NCBI RefSeq assembly: GCF_003853415.1 | Contig: NZ_QTPP01000029.1 | Location: forward strand, 1 to 64,000 | DNA from: Burkholderia sp. Bp9142 | GTDB lineage: Bacteria; Pseudomonadota; Gammaproteobacteria; Burkholderiales; Burkholderiaceae | Direction: 5' to 3' | Length of the DNA: 64,000 nucleotides | In this document: piece by piece, positions 43,819 through 53,505 of the stretch | Layout: each line of letters starts with the position of its first letter | Position numbering within the stretch: the stretch's first letter is position 1 | Translations under genes and position numbers: made by a program | The notes under the pieces: model-generated | Databases searched by the model: none | What the model was told of the DNA's origin: nothing | Seen by the model: the letters and a program-made list of their open reading frames with translations, nothing else

Positions 43819-44460
43819 ATGAACATGAAAATCGCGACCCGCTTGTCCGTCTTCGCATTGGCCGGCGCCTTGCTGGCAGGCTGCGCCACGCAGCAAGGCA
43901 GCAACACGGCCGTCGGCACCGGCGCGGGTGCGGCGCTGGGCGCGGGTATCGGCGCACTGGCCGGTGGCGGCAAGGGCGCGGCGATCGGCGCGGGCGTCGG
44001 CGCCCTGGTGGGCGGCGTGACGGGCTACAACTGGCAAGCGATCAAGAACAAGCTCGCGCCGTCGGCAGCGAAGACGGGTACGCAAGTGACCGAGCAGCCG
44101 GACGGCTCGCTGAAGCTGAACGTGCCGAGCTCGGTCACGTTCGCGACGAACCAGTACACGATCACGCCGGCCTTCACGCCGCTGCTGAACGACCTGGCGA
44201 CGACGCTGAACCAGAACCCGCAAGTGACGGCCTCGGTCGTCGGCTACACGGACAGCACCGGCTCGGCGCAGCTGAACCAGACGCTGTCGCAGAACCGTGC
44301 GCAGAGCGTCGTGAACGCGCTCGCGCAGCGCGGCGTCGCCGGCGGCCGCCTGTCGGCACAGGGCATGGGCCCGTCGAACCCGATCGCGGACAACGCGACC
44401 GAAGCCGGCCGCGCACAGAACCGCCGCGTCGAGATCTACCTGCGCGCGGCGCAACAGTAA
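43819..44460 (+). CDS. OmpA-like lipoprotein with glycine-zipper segment
   Basis: The 213-residue protein has a lipoprotein signal (LAGALLAGC). A Gly/Ala-rich glycine zipper covers about 35-75 (GTGAGAALGAGIGALAGGG, GAAIGAGVGALVGG), a predicted membrane-associating hairpin. A C-terminal OmpA peptidoglycan-binding domain covers about 95-210 (VTFATNQYTITPAF, VVGYTDSTGSAQLNQTLSQNRAQSV, NRRVEIYL). It likely sits in the outer membrane and binds the cell wall, like YiaD and YMGG-type proteins. AGAGAGG lies just upstream of the ATG. It is followed by a terminator and then metG. Confidence 0.93.
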   Translation: MNMKIATRLSVFALAGALLAGCATQQGSNTAVGTGAGAALGAGIGALAGGGKGAAIGAGVGALVGGVTGYNWQAIKNKLAPSAAKTGTQVTEQPDGSLKLNVPSSVTFATNQYTITPAFTPLLNDLATTLNQNPQVTASVVGYTDSTGSAQLNQTLSQNRAQSVVNALAQRGVAGGRLSAQGMGPSNPIADNATEAGRAQNRRVEIYLRAAQQ

Positions 44461-44836
44461 GCATCGCATCGACAGGGAACGGGGGCGCGTGCCGGACGCA
44501 CGGCCCCGCCGCACAAGGCTTGCGGCGGGACCGGTAACAAATCGAAAAATTTTTCGAACTTCTGCCGCGGGCCGTGGTCTCTCTTTACGGTACGCGGCTG
44601 GCGCTGCCGGCGCGTCACCATTCTCCTCTTGTCGTTGTTGCTCCGGGGCCGTATCCGCCCCGGTTTTTTTTGCCCGCGAAAATTGTGCTGCATTGCAGCA
44701 TGACGTTGCCTGGCATGCCGCCCCGACGGCCCCGCCCGTTCCGGCGCCCGATCCATGGCGCCCGCCCCGACTGGCCGGCCCGCGCCCCTGCTAGAATCGC
44801 AGTTTCCGTCGTTTCCGCCGTTCTTCTACAGACCCT
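44461..44836. other. Intergenic region between the OmpA-like gene and metG
   Basis: This 376-bp gap holds the terminator of the OmpA-like gene (44643-44671) and a -10-like TAGAAT at 44792, 39 bp before metG. No gene is supported in it. Confidence 0.55.
44643..44671 (+). terminator. Rho-independent terminator downstream of the OmpA-like gene
   Basis: Stem ccggggc with gccccgg is followed by eight T residues. It lies 180 bp past the stop, leaving a long 3' untranslated segment. Confidence 0.85.
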
Positions 44837-46999
44837 ATGTCCGCATCCGACCTCACTTCCGTGCAGGCCGCGGCGCCGCAAGGCAGCCGCCAGATCCTCG
44901 TTACGTCCGCACTGCCCTATGCCAACGGCCAGATCCACATCGGCCACCTGGTCGAGTACATCCAGACCGACATCTGGGTGCGGACGCTGCGAATGCACGG
45001 CCACGAGGTCTACTACATCGGCGCCGACGACACGCACGGCACGCCGGTCATGCTGCGCGCGGAGAAGGAAGGCCTCACGCCGAAGCAGCTGATCGACCGC
45101 GTGTGGACCGAGCACAAGCGCGACTTCGACAGCTTCGGCGTGTCGTTCGACAATTTCTACTCGACCGACTCGGACGAGAACCGCGTGCTGAGCGAGAACA
45201 TCTACCTCGCGCTGAAGGAAAACGACCTGATCGCCGAGCGCGAGATCGAGCAGGCGTACGACCCGGTCAAGGAAATGTTCCTGCCGGACCGCTTCATCAA
45301 GGGCGAGTGCCCGAAGTGCCACGCGAAGGACCAGTACGGCGACAACTGCGAAGTGTGCGGCTCGACCTACCTGCCGACCGAACTGCTGAACCCGTATTCG
45401 GTGGTGTCGGGCGCGACGCCGGTGCGCAAGACGTCCAAGCACTACTTCTTCCGCCTGTCCGACCCGCGCTGCGAGTCGTTCCTGCGCGAATGGGTCAGCG
45501 GCCTCGCACAGCCCGAAGCCACCAACAAGATGCGCGAATGGCTCGGCGACGCCGGTGAAGCCAGGCTCGCCGACTGGGACATCTCGCGCGACGCGCCGTA
45601 CTTCGGCTTCGAGATCCCGGGCGCGCCCGGCAAGTACTTCTACGTGTGGCTCGACGCGCCGGTCGGCTACTACGCGAGCTTCAAGAACCTGTGCGACCGC
45701 AAGGGCATCGACTTCGACGCGTGGATCCGCGCGGGCTCGACCGCCGAGCAGTACCACTTCATCGGCAAGGACATCCTGTACTTCCACACGCTGTTCTGGC
45801 CGGCGATGCTCGAGTTCTCGGGCCATCGCACGCCGACCAACGTGTTCGCGCACGGCTTCCTGACGGTCGACGGCGCGAAGATGTCGAAGTCGCGCGGCAC
45901 GTTCATCACCGCACAAAGCTACATCGACACGGGCCTGAACCCCGAATGGCTGCGTTACTACTTCGCCGCGAAGCTGAACGCGACGATGGAAGACATCGAC
46001 CTGAACCTCGACGACTTCCAGGCGCGCGTGAACAGCGACCTCGTCGGCAAGTACGTGAACATCGCGAGCCGCGCGGCCGGCTTCCTGATCAAGCGTTTCG
46101 ACGGCCGCGTGCAGGACAGCGCGATGAACCATCCGCTCGTCACGAAGCTGCGCGATGCGATCCCCGCGATCGCCGCGCACTACGAAGCGCGCGAATACAG
46201 CCGCGCGCTGCGCCAGACGATGGAACTCGCTGACGAAGTGAACGCGTACGTCGACGGCGCGAAGCCGTGGGAACTCGCGAAGGATCCTGCCAACGCGGTC
46301 GCGCTGCACGAAACCTGCAGCGTGAGCCTCGAGGCGTTCCGCCTGCTGTCGCTCGCGCTGAAGCCGGTGATGCCGCGCGTAGCCGAAGCCGTCGAGGCCT
46401 TCTTCGGGATCGCGCCGCTCGCGTGGGCCGATGCCGCGAAGCCGCTGTCGTCGGCGCAGCCGATCAAGGCGTACCAGCACCTGATGACGCGTGTCGATCC
46501 GAAGCAGGTCGACGCGCTGCTCGCCGCGAACCGCGATTCGCTGCAGGCCGACGCCGCCGGCGCCGCAGCCGCCGGGGCGACCGCGGCCAATGCCGCAAAG
46601 GACGCGAAGAACGCCAAGGCGAACGCAAAGGTCGCTGCCGCGAACGGCGCCGACGACGGCCCGATCTCGATCGACGATTTCGCGAAGATCGACCTGCGCA
46701 TCGCGAAGATCGTCGCGTGCCAGGCCGTCGAAGGTTCGGACAAGCTGCTGCAGCTCACGCTCGACATCGGCGAGGAAAAGACCCGCAACGTGTTCTCGGG
46801 CATCAAGTCGGCCTATCAGCCCGAGCAGCTGGTCGGCAAGCTGACGGTGATGGTCGCGAACCTCGCGCCGCGCAAGATGAAGTTCGGGCTGTCCGAAGGG
46901 ATGGTGCTCGCCGCGTCGGCTGCCGACGAGAAGGCCGAGCCGGGCCTCTACATCCTCGAGCCGCACAGCGGCGCGAAGCCCGGCATGCGCGTGAAGTAA
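44837..46999 (+). CDS. metG: Methionyl-tRNA synthetase
   Basis: The 720-residue enzyme has the class I HIGH motif (GQIHIGHLVEYIQ), the zinc-binding Cys pairs in ECPKCHAKDQYGDNCEVCG, and KMSKS (DGAKMSKSRGTF). An anticodon-binding helical domain precedes a low-complexity Ala/Asn/Lys linker at about residues 570-605. A C-terminal Trbp111-type tRNA-binding/dimerisation domain follows (IDDFAKIDLRIAKIV to the end). It charges initiator and elongator tRNA-Met. The length matches the dimeric form of the enzyme. A terminator follows. Confidence 0.95.
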   Translation: MSASDLTSVQAAAPQGSRQILVTSALPYANGQIHIGHLVEYIQTDIWVRTLRMHGHEVYYIGADDTHGTPVMLRAEKEGLTPKQLIDRVWTEHKRDFDSFGVSFDNFYSTDSDENRVLSENIYLALKENDLIAEREIEQAYDPVKEMFLPDRFIKGECPKCHAKDQYGDNCEVCGSTYLPTELLNPYSVVSGATPVRKTSKHYFFRLSDPRCESFLREWVSGLAQPEATNKMREWLGDAGEARLADWDISRDAPYFGFEIPGAPGKYFYVWLDAPVGYYASFKNLCDRKGIDFDAWIRAGSTAEQYHFIGKDILYFHTLFWPAMLEFSGHRTPTNVFAHGFLTVDGAKMSKSRGTFITAQSYIDTGLNPEWLRYYFAAKLNATMEDIDLNLDDFQARVNSDLVGKYVNIASRAAGFLIKRFDGRVQDSAMNHPLVTKLRDAIPAIAAHYEAREYSRALRQTMELADEVNAYVDGAKPWELAKDPANAVALHETCSVSLEAFRLLSLALKPVMPRVAEAVEAFFGIAPLAWADAAKPLSSAQPIKAYQHLMTRVDPKQVDALLAANRDSLQADAAGAAAAGATAANAAKDAKNAKANAKVAAANGADDGPISIDDFAKIDLRIAKIVACQAVEGSDKLLQLTLDIGEEKTRNVFSGIKSAYQPEQLVGKLTVMVANLAPRKMKFGLSEGMVLAASAADEKAEPGLYILEPHSGAKPGMRVK

Positions 47000-47028
47000 G
47001 CGGCACACACCGCCGCCCGCGCAGGAAG

Positions 47029-47057
47029 GCCCCGCACGATGCGTGCGGGGCTTTTTT
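47029..47057 (+). terminator. Rho-independent terminator of metG
   Basis: A 9-bp stem (gccccgcac with gtgcggggc) is followed by six T residues. Confidence 0.88.
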
Positions 47058-47135
47058 ACGTTCGCGCCACGGGACGCGCGACCGGACAGGCGGGCCGCGG
47101 CAACGATCCCGATGCGCGCGCGGTACGCGCCGCCA

Positions 47136-50100
47136 TCACCGCTGCCCGAACCACCGATCGAAGCGCCGCGTGTAGTTCAGGTCGACGCCCTGGAACGTGC
47201 CGCCATACGCGGACACCGACCAGAAGCGCGTCAGGTTGATCGTCGCCTTGAACGCGTTGCTCGCCGATTGCAGCCCTTGCTCGTAGCCGAGCACGAAACG
47301 CTCGTTGATCGCCTTCGAGATCTGCACGACCTGCGGATCGGTCAGGCCGACGTCGCTGCGGCCGATCGAAAATTCGTCGAGACCGATGCTCTGCGCGACG
47401 CGCTTGCCGGTCGCGCTGCCGAGCAGCGCGAGCGCGGCGGTCATCGCGTTCTGCTGGCCGACGTTGTTGCCCTGGTCGGTGCCGTGCCCGAACAGCAGCC
47501 ACGACAGCTTCTCGTTGTCGGTGACGTTCGGCTCGGACACGAGCTTGACCGTCGGCGACTGGATCGTGCCCGTCACCTGCACGCCGGCCTCGACCTCCTG
47601 GTTGCGCCGCATCGCGAGGATATTGATGCCCGGATTCGACACCGGGCCGTTGAACGTGAAGAAGCCGTTCTCGACCGCGAGCTTGCGGCCGAACGACGTA
47701 TACGTCGATCCCTCCGTCACGCGCACGTTGCCGACCGCGCGCAGCGGTACGCCCGGCGCGCTCATCACGGTGATCGTGCCGCGCAGGCCGAGATCCGCGC
47801 CGTGGCCCTTGAAGCGGAAGTTGTTGCCGAGGCCGATGTCGATGTTCGCGCGCGGCGCGAGCGACGGCGCCGGCTTGTCGGTCGCCTTCTGCGGCTTCGC
47901 GACGGCCGTGCCGGTCGGCGTCTCGCCGCGCACCGTCCCGTCCGGCCGCACCACGACGACATCGTCGGACAAGTGCGGCGCCGCGTCCTCCGGCAGGTCG
48001 AACAGCGCGCGGTCGACGACGAACTTGCCGTCGATCGACAGCGCGCCGCGCGGCCCGTCGTTCGCGACGGTCGCCTTGCCCGACAGCGACAGCTTGCGGT
48101 CCGGCGCCGCGAACAGCTCGAGCTTGTCCGCGACGATGCTCGCGGTCAGGTCCGGCGCCTCGCCGTCGAGGCGCACGCGGCCAAGCGCGCGCAGCGTGCC
48201 GTCGCCGCCGTGGAACTCGACCTGCTGGAATTCGACGAGGTTCTCCGCGAGCTTCACGCGCACGATGCCGTCCTTCAGCTGCACGCCCTGATCGACGAGC
48301 GTCGCGGACAGCTCGTCGCCCGTCAGCATCCCCGACACGTTCGGCTTCACCGGCGTGCCCGCGACCGTCAGCTTCAGCGCCGCGCGCCCGCCGAGCAGGT
48401 AGCTCGGACCGAACAGGTTGCCGGTCGCCTTCAGCGACGGGATGTCCGCGTCGATACGGCCCGACAGCGGGCCGTCGTCCACGATGCCGAACACGCCGTC
48501 GCGCAGTGCAAACGGCACGGTGACGTTCGCGTCGAGCGTGCCGATCCGGTTCGCCTTCGCGAGCGCCACCACGTTGAGCCGGTTGCCCGGCGCGAAGCTC
48601 GCGCGCGCGGACAGGTCGGTCAGCCCGAGCGACGCGATGCCGCGCCCGGACTCGATCGTCACGTCGCCGCCGCGCCGTTTCACCTGCACGTAGCCGGTCG
48701 CGTTCGCGCCAAGCGAGAAGTCCCAGTCGGCATCGAGCACGACGTCGGTGCGAATCGGCGGCCGCTGGCCGGTCAGCTCCTGGCGGATCTCGAGGAAACG
48801 CGCGACCGATGCGTCGCGCACGGAGCCCGCCGAGCGCATCTGGCCGTGATCGAACACGAACGACTTCAGGTCGATCGCCGCGCCTTCGAGCGTGAGCCGC
48901 GTCGCGCCGAGCGTCACGCGGCCGGCACCGGCCGACACGGTGAGCGGCGAGCGCAGCGCCACCGCCGGCGTGCCGCGGTTCGCGAGACGCGTGATCGTGC
49001 CGTCCCAGCGCATCCCGTCGCGGTTTTCGACCACGCCGCCGTTCGCCGCGAGCGTCAGGTCGACCACGCGGCCGCCGGCCGTCCCGATCGCCGACGCGTC
49101 GAGCGTGTGCTTCGCGCGCGTGCCGTCGAGATTCGCGCGCAGCGATTTCAACTGCAGCGAGCCGAGCGCGACGTCGGTCGCATCGACCGTGAACACGAGC
49201 GCGCCATGCGCGCCGTCGCGAATGTCGGCGCGGCCCTGCGCGGCGCCGATCCGGTTCGAGCCGACCACGACGTGCTGCGCCTTGTAGGTGGCCGTCACGT
49301 TCGGATGCGCGAAGCTGCCGGTCAGGTCGCCCTGCGCCTGCACGAGGCCCTGCATGCCGAAACCGAGCCGATCGAGCTCCGGCGCGTCGATCACGAAGCG
49401 CAGCCGGTCGCCAGGCGCGCCGAAACTGCCGCGCAGGTCGACGTGGTTGCCCGCGATCGACAGGGTCGCGTTGCTCGGCAGGATCCGCGAGCCGGCGAGC
49501 TGCACGACGCCGGCGCCGGTCAGCGGCACGCCGTCGTACAGGCTGTCGCCGAGCTTGAAGGTCGCCTTCGTCGACACCTGCGGCGCGAACGCGCCGGAGG
49601 CCGTCAGCGTGCCCGACACGCGCGTCTCGCCGCGCCTGGCCGGCGCCTTGGCCGCTGCCTTCGCCGCCTTGGCAGCCGGCTTGCCGCTGCCCGCGCTCGG
49701 CGCGTTCAGCGCGGCGAGCAGCAACGGATCGAACGCGGTCAGCGTCGCCTTCGCGTCGTAGCTCGAATGCGCGTCGTGACGGAACACGCCGGTCAGGTCG
49801 ATGCGGCCCTTGCCCGCCGTCACGCGCGCATCGGTCAGCACCGTCTGCTGCGCCGTCAGCGCGACCTTCGCGCGGGCGCCGAGCGCGAGCTTCGGATCGT
49901 TCAGGTTGAAGTCGACGGTCGTCACGTCGCCGGCGAGCGTCACGCCGAGGGGGCCGCCGAGGCGCATCGGCCGCAGCTCGGCGACGAATGCATTGAGGTC
50001 GAGATTCGCGACCTTCAGGTCGAAGCGGCCCTTGCCGCCCGTCAGCGTGCCGCTGCCGGTCACGCTGCCGTCGCGGATCAGTTTCAGCGCGAGGCCGTCG

Positions 50101-51191
50101 ATCCGCTGCGCGTGCGCGTCGAGATTGACGGTCGCATGCGCGTCGACGACCGGCAGCAGGTGCTCGCCGAGCGTGCCGGGCTTCGCGTTGACGATCGACA
50201 CCGGGCCCGTCACCGCGAATCCCTGCGCCGGTGCGGCGCCGGCCGGCGCGCTCACGGGGGCCAGCTCCGCGCGCACCGCGAGATCGGCGGCCGGCGCGCC
50301 CGGCGAAATCGCCTGCGGGTTCACGTGATCGAAGGCGAGCGACGCGCGCGTGAGCGGCACCGCGCCGAACGGCGCGGCCTCGACGTGCGCGCGCCCGTTC
50401 AGCTTCATCCCGCTCGCGGCGACGTCGGCGACGAGCACTTCGAGCGAACCCGATACGTTCGCGCTCGCGTTGACCGGCTCGTCGGCGAGCTTGCCCACGT
50501 AGGTCGCATTGCCCGTCAGCGCGAACGGCTTCACGCCGTCGAGTTTCGCGCGCGCGGTCAGCGCGCCGTACGGCGTGTCGACGCCGTCGAGCGCGAGTTC
50601 ATGGTGACGTCCGTCGCTGCGGCCGTTCAGCGCGAGATGGTCGAGCTGCGTCGTCGAGCCGCCTTCGTGGATCGCCAGGTGATCGACGCGCAGGTCGTCG
50701 ATCCGCAACTGCAGCGGCAGGCTCAGGTCCTGCGGCGTCGTGGCCGGCGTCGACGGCCCCGGCGCGATCCGCACGTCGATCGTGCCCGCGCGCAGGTACG
50801 CGACCGACAGCCGCCACGGAGCACGGGTCAGCGCCCAGCGGCCGTCGAGCCGGTCGATCCGCACCTCGGTGCCGGCGCCGCCGGGGCTCGTCCACGCGAA
50901 GCCGCGCAGCCGCACGCCGGTCGCGAGCGCGCCGCCCTCCAGCGTGCCCGTCAGCCGGCCGCCCAGCACGCGCACGGCCGCCTGCCACGCGAGCCGCGTG
51001 CCGCGCTCGGTCGTCGCGGCGGCCAGCACGAGCCCGGCCGCCAGCACCACGAGCAGCACGACCGTCGCGAGCGTCCACGCGACGACCCGGCCCGCCCGAG
51101 CGCGGCGCGGCGCGCGCGGCGGCGCGTCGGGCGCGCGCTCGGGCGAGTCCGGATCGTGAGGCGGCGGCGTGTCGTTCGGGTCCTTCGTCAT
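47136..51191 (-). CDS. tamB: Translocation and assembly module protein TamB
   Basis: The 1351-residue inner-membrane-anchored protein has one helix at about 33-58 after a Pro/Arg-rich cytoplasmic tail. A very long periplasmic region of repeated beta-strands follows, as in AsmA-like/TamB proteins. It ends in the DUF490 block (about 1000-1351) with TVRGETPTGTAVAKP, SKAINERFVLGYEQGL and the final NYTRRFDRWFGQR. It bridges the inner and outer membranes and, with TamA, aids outer-membrane protein or lipid transport. It follows tamA by 28 bp on the same strand. Confidence 0.93.
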   Translation of the reverse strand: MTKDPNDTPPPHDPDSPERAPDAPPRAPRRARAGRVVAWTLATVVLLVVLAAGLVLAAATTERGTRLAWQAAVRVLGGRLTGTLEGGALATGVRLRGFAWTSPGGAGTEVRIDRLDGRWALTRAPWRLSVAYLRAGTIDVRIAPGPSTPATTPQDLSLPLQLRIDDLRVDHLAIHEGGSTTQLDHLALNGRSDGRHHELALDGVDTPYGALTARAKLDGVKPFALTGNATYVGKLADEPVNASANVSGSLEVLVADVAASGMKLNGRAHVEAAPFGAVPLTRASLAFDHVNPQAISPGAPAADLAVRAELAPVSAPAGAAPAQGFAVTGPVSIVNAKPGTLGEHLLPVVDAHATVNLDAHAQRIDGLALKLIRDGSVTGSGTLTGGKGRFDLKVANLDLNAFVAELRPMRLGGPLGVTLAGDVTTVDFNLNDPKLALGARAKVALTAQQTVLTDARVTAGKGRIDLTGVFRHDAHSSYDAKATLTAFDPLLLAALNAPSAGSGKPAAKAAKAAAKAPARRGETRVSGTLTASGAFAPQVSTKATFKLGDSLYDGVPLTGAGVVQLAGSRILPSNATLSIAGNHVDLRGSFGAPGDRLRFVIDAPELDRLGFGMQGLVQAQGDLTGSFAHPNVTATYKAQHVVVGSNRIGAAQGRADIRDGAHGALVFTVDATDVALGSLQLKSLRANLDGTRAKHTLDASAIGTAGGRVVDLTLAANGGVVENRDGMRWDGTITRLANRGTPAVALRSPLTVSAGAGRVTLGATRLTLEGAAIDLKSFVFDHGQMRSAGSVRDASVARFLEIRQELTGQRPPIRTDVVLDADWDFSLGANATGYVQVKRRGGDVTIESGRGIASLGLTDLSARASFAPGNRLNVVALAKANRIGTLDANVTVPFALRDGVFGIVDDGPLSGRIDADIPSLKATGNLFGPSYLLGGRAALKLTVAGTPVKPNVSGMLTGDELSATLVDQGVQLKDGIVRVKLAENLVEFQQVEFHGGDGTLRALGRVRLDGEAPDLTASIVADKLELFAAPDRKLSLSGKATVANDGPRGALSIDGKFVVDRALFDLPEDAAPHLSDDVVVVRPDGTVRGETPTGTAVAKPQKATDKPAPSLAPRANIDIGLGNNFRFKGHGADLGLRGTITVMSAPGVPLRAVGNVRVTEGSTYTSFGRKLAVENGFFTFNGPVSNPGINILAMRRNQEVEAGVQVTGTIQSPTVKLVSEPNVTDNEKLSWLLFGHGTDQGNNVGQQNAMTAALALLGSATGKRVAQSIGLDEFSIGRSDVGLTDPQVVQISKAINERFVLGYEQGLQSASNAFKATINLTRFWSVSAYGGTFQGVDLNYTRRFDRWFGQR

Positions 51192-51219
51192 GCGATTCGT
51201 CGTGGATCGTGCAATAAGG

Positions 51220-53046
51220 TCAGAAAGCGATGCCGAGCGTCAGGTACGGGCGCACGCTGTGGTTGCGCAGCCCGTACGCGACGTCGACGTTGATCGGGCC
51301 GACGGGGCTGCGCCAGCGCGCGCCGATGCCCACGCCCGGATAGAACACCTTCTCGCCCCACGCATCGGTCGCGGTGCCGATGTCGAAGAAGGTTGCGGCG
51401 CCCCAGTCGCGGTTGAACCAGTGCTGGTATTCGGCGGTGCCCGTCATCAGGTATTTGGTCGGCAGCACGGAGCCGCCGACGCTGTTGCCGATGCTCTGGT
51501 AACCGTAGCCGCGCACGGAGTTCGAGCCGCCCGCGCGGAACAGCAGCGATGCCGGCACGCCGGTCGAGCTGCCGCTCGTGAACACGCCGCCGAGCTCCGC
51601 GCGGAACACGAACAGGTCGCGCTTGCCGACCGGCACGTACTGCTGGCCGCGCGCGTAGCCGCGGATGAAGGTCTGGTCGGTCAGCACGCCCTTGACGGCG
51701 AAGCCGGCCTCCGCATGGATCAGGTTGCCCGAACGCGGGAACAGCGGATCGTCGACATTGCGGCGCGTCCATGCCCACTGCGGCACGAGCGCGCGGCTCG
51801 TGGTCGGGCCGGCGCTGTTCTGGTCGAGCCGGTCCTGGTAGAACATCAGCGAGTACGCGTAGTCGATGAACTGGCCCGTGCGCGTGCGCTGCACGCCGAC
51901 CCGCGCGCTGTAGATGCGCGTGTCCGACACGTTGGTGTTCGTGTACGACGCGAGCACGCTGTTGGTCCACCCTTTCTGGCCGGGCGGCATCGACAGCTGG
52001 ACCTGGCCGTACTGCTGGATCTGGTCGAGCCGGCCCGACACGGTGAGCGGCCACGCTGCGCCGAAGGTGTCGAGGTACGTGTACGAGCCCTGCACGTGCG
52101 GGCCCGTATCGGTCGCGTAGCCGACGCCGCCGCGAATGTTGTTGTACGGGAACTCGCTGACCTTCACGTGCACGGGCGTGCGCTCGGGCTTGGCCGTATC
52201 GTCGCCGACGTCGATCGCGACGCTCGCGTAGTACGGCGTGTTCTGCAGTTGCCGCTGCAGCTCGGTGATCCGCCGCGCGTCGTAGATCTCGCCTTCGGAC
52301 AGCGGATTGACGTTCGTGACGATCTTCTCCGGATAGCGGCGCACGCCGTCGACGTCGACCTTGCCGATCGTAAACGTCGGGCCGCTGTCGAACGCGACGG
52401 CCAGCGTCGCGCGCTGCGTGCGCGGATCGATGCGCGCCTCCGACGACACGATCTTCGCGCCCAGGTAGCGGCGCGACTGCAATTGCTTGAGCGCCGCCCC
52501 CTTCGCGCCGTCCCAGTCGGACTGCGTGAACGGGTCGCCCGGCTTCAGCGAGAACGCGAAGCGGGTCGCGGCCTCCTGCTTCGGATCCTCGGTGTCGACC
52601 GGGCCCTTGAACGTCAGGTCGACCGTCGACACGACGGTCTGCGGCCCCGGATCGACGGCGACGCGCACGTCGCGCTTGCCGTCGCGCGTGCGCACGTCGG
52701 TGCGCACGACCGGCGAGAAATAGCCGGCCGTCGCGGTCAGGTCGCGCACCTGCTGCGGCGTGGCGGTCACGAGGAAGTCGAACTGGTCGTCGCTGATGTC
52801 GTCGCGCTTCGCGAAGCGCGCGATGTCGAGATGGGCCTTGAGGAGCTTGCGGATCGAGCTCGGCGCGTCGATGGAGACGTCGTACTTCGCGTAGGCCGGC
52901 AACACGACGCACGCGGCGAGACAGCCCGCGAGGGCGGTCCGGGCCGCGGCACCGGCGCCGCGTCGTGCGCGATCACCGGGGTCACGGGCCGCGCGCGGAT
53001 TGGCCTCATGCGCCGGATGTGCTTGCTGGTTCGCCTGACCCGCCAA
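51220..53046 (-). CDS. tamA: Translocation and assembly module protein TamA
   Basis: This Omp85-family outer-membrane protein has POTRA domains at about 55-260 and a C-terminal 16-strand barrel with the surface-antigen motif GVGYATDTGP, GGSNSVRGYGYQSIGN and terminal GIAF. The start is uncertain. No ATG precedes the signal-like segment TALAGCLAACVVLPAYA except one at 53178, which would give an atypical 45-residue extension. A TTG at 53046 after GAGG gives a 608-residue protein with a basic N-terminus, which I prefer. It is first in tamA-tamB. Confidence 0.87.
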   Translation of the reverse strand: MAGQANQQAHPAHEANPRAARDPGDRARRGAGAAARTALAGCLAACVVLPAYAKYDVSIDAPSSIRKLLKAHLDIARFAKRDDISDDQFDFLVTATPQQVRDLTATAGYFSPVVRTDVRTRDGKRDVRVAVDPGPQTVVSTVDLTFKGPVDTEDPKQEAATRFAFSLKPGDPFTQSDWDGAKGAALKQLQSRRYLGAKIVSSEARIDPRTQRATLAVAFDSGPTFTIGKVDVDGVRRYPEKIVTNVNPLSEGEIYDARRITELQRQLQNTPYYASVAIDVGDDTAKPERTPVHVKVSEFPYNNIRGGVGYATDTGPHVQGSYTYLDTFGAAWPLTVSGRLDQIQQYGQVQLSMPPGQKGWTNSVLASYTNTNVSDTRIYSARVGVQRTRTGQFIDYAYSLMFYQDRLDQNSAGPTTSRALVPQWAWTRRNVDDPLFPRSGNLIHAEAGFAVKGVLTDQTFIRGYARGQQYVPVGKRDLFVFRAELGGVFTSGSSTGVPASLLFRAGGSNSVRGYGYQSIGNSVGGSVLPTKYLMTGTAEYQHWFNRDWGAATFFDIGTATDAWGEKVFYPGVGIGARWRSPVGPINVDVAYGLRNHSVRPYLTLGIAF

Positions 53047-53312
53047 ATATGACCTCGCCCTCGGTTGTCTTGGTTCCGTGGAAAACCCTGTATTTGACCA
53101 CAGGGCGCCGGCCGCGAAGCTTAATGTTTGTAAACCGCGCGCGGGCGGACATGACCGCGGCGCACCGCCTGCCGGCACCCGCTCTGGCGCCGGATGTGCC
53201 CCGGCCAGCGGATTCGACGCGTGATTGCCGCCGGCTGTTCCCCGCGATGCGGTAAAATCCCGCCATCGAGAATCCGGCGCACCGTGCGCCGCCCGAAACG
53301 GAAAGCCAAGCC

Positions 53313-53501
53313 ATGCCGTATCAGTCCGACGTCACGCAATTCCTGAACCAGCTCAAGCAACAGAAGCCGACGCTCGAGGAAGAGCAGCGCAAGGGCCGCT
53401 CCCTGCTGTGGGACAAGCAGCCGATCGACCTCGACGAGCGCACCGAGCAGCAGGAATCGCGCGTGAAGCAAACGTCCTACGTCTACTACCAGAATTTCTG
53501 A
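53313..53501 (+). CDS. DUF3460 family small protein
   Basis: The 62-residue hydrophilic protein (MPYQSDVTQFLNQLKQQ.., ending SYVYYQNF) matches the beta-proteobacterial DUF3460 family as I recall it. It is mostly helical and charged, with no signal peptide. A TAAAAT hexamer lies at 53253. It ends 4 bp before scpA starts, implying co-translation and perhaps a role linked to condensin or to the downstream pan genes. Function is unknown. Confidence 0.85.
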   Translation: MPYQSDVTQFLNQLKQQKPTLEEEQRKGRSLLWDKQPIDLDERTEQQESRVKQTSYVYYQNF

Positions 53502-53505
53502 CGAC

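Noticed and set aside
46545..46655. A frameshift or domain break in MetG at the Ala/Asn/Lys-rich stretch
   Set aside because: The frame is continuous and this position is the normal variable linker before the C-terminal tRNA-binding domain.
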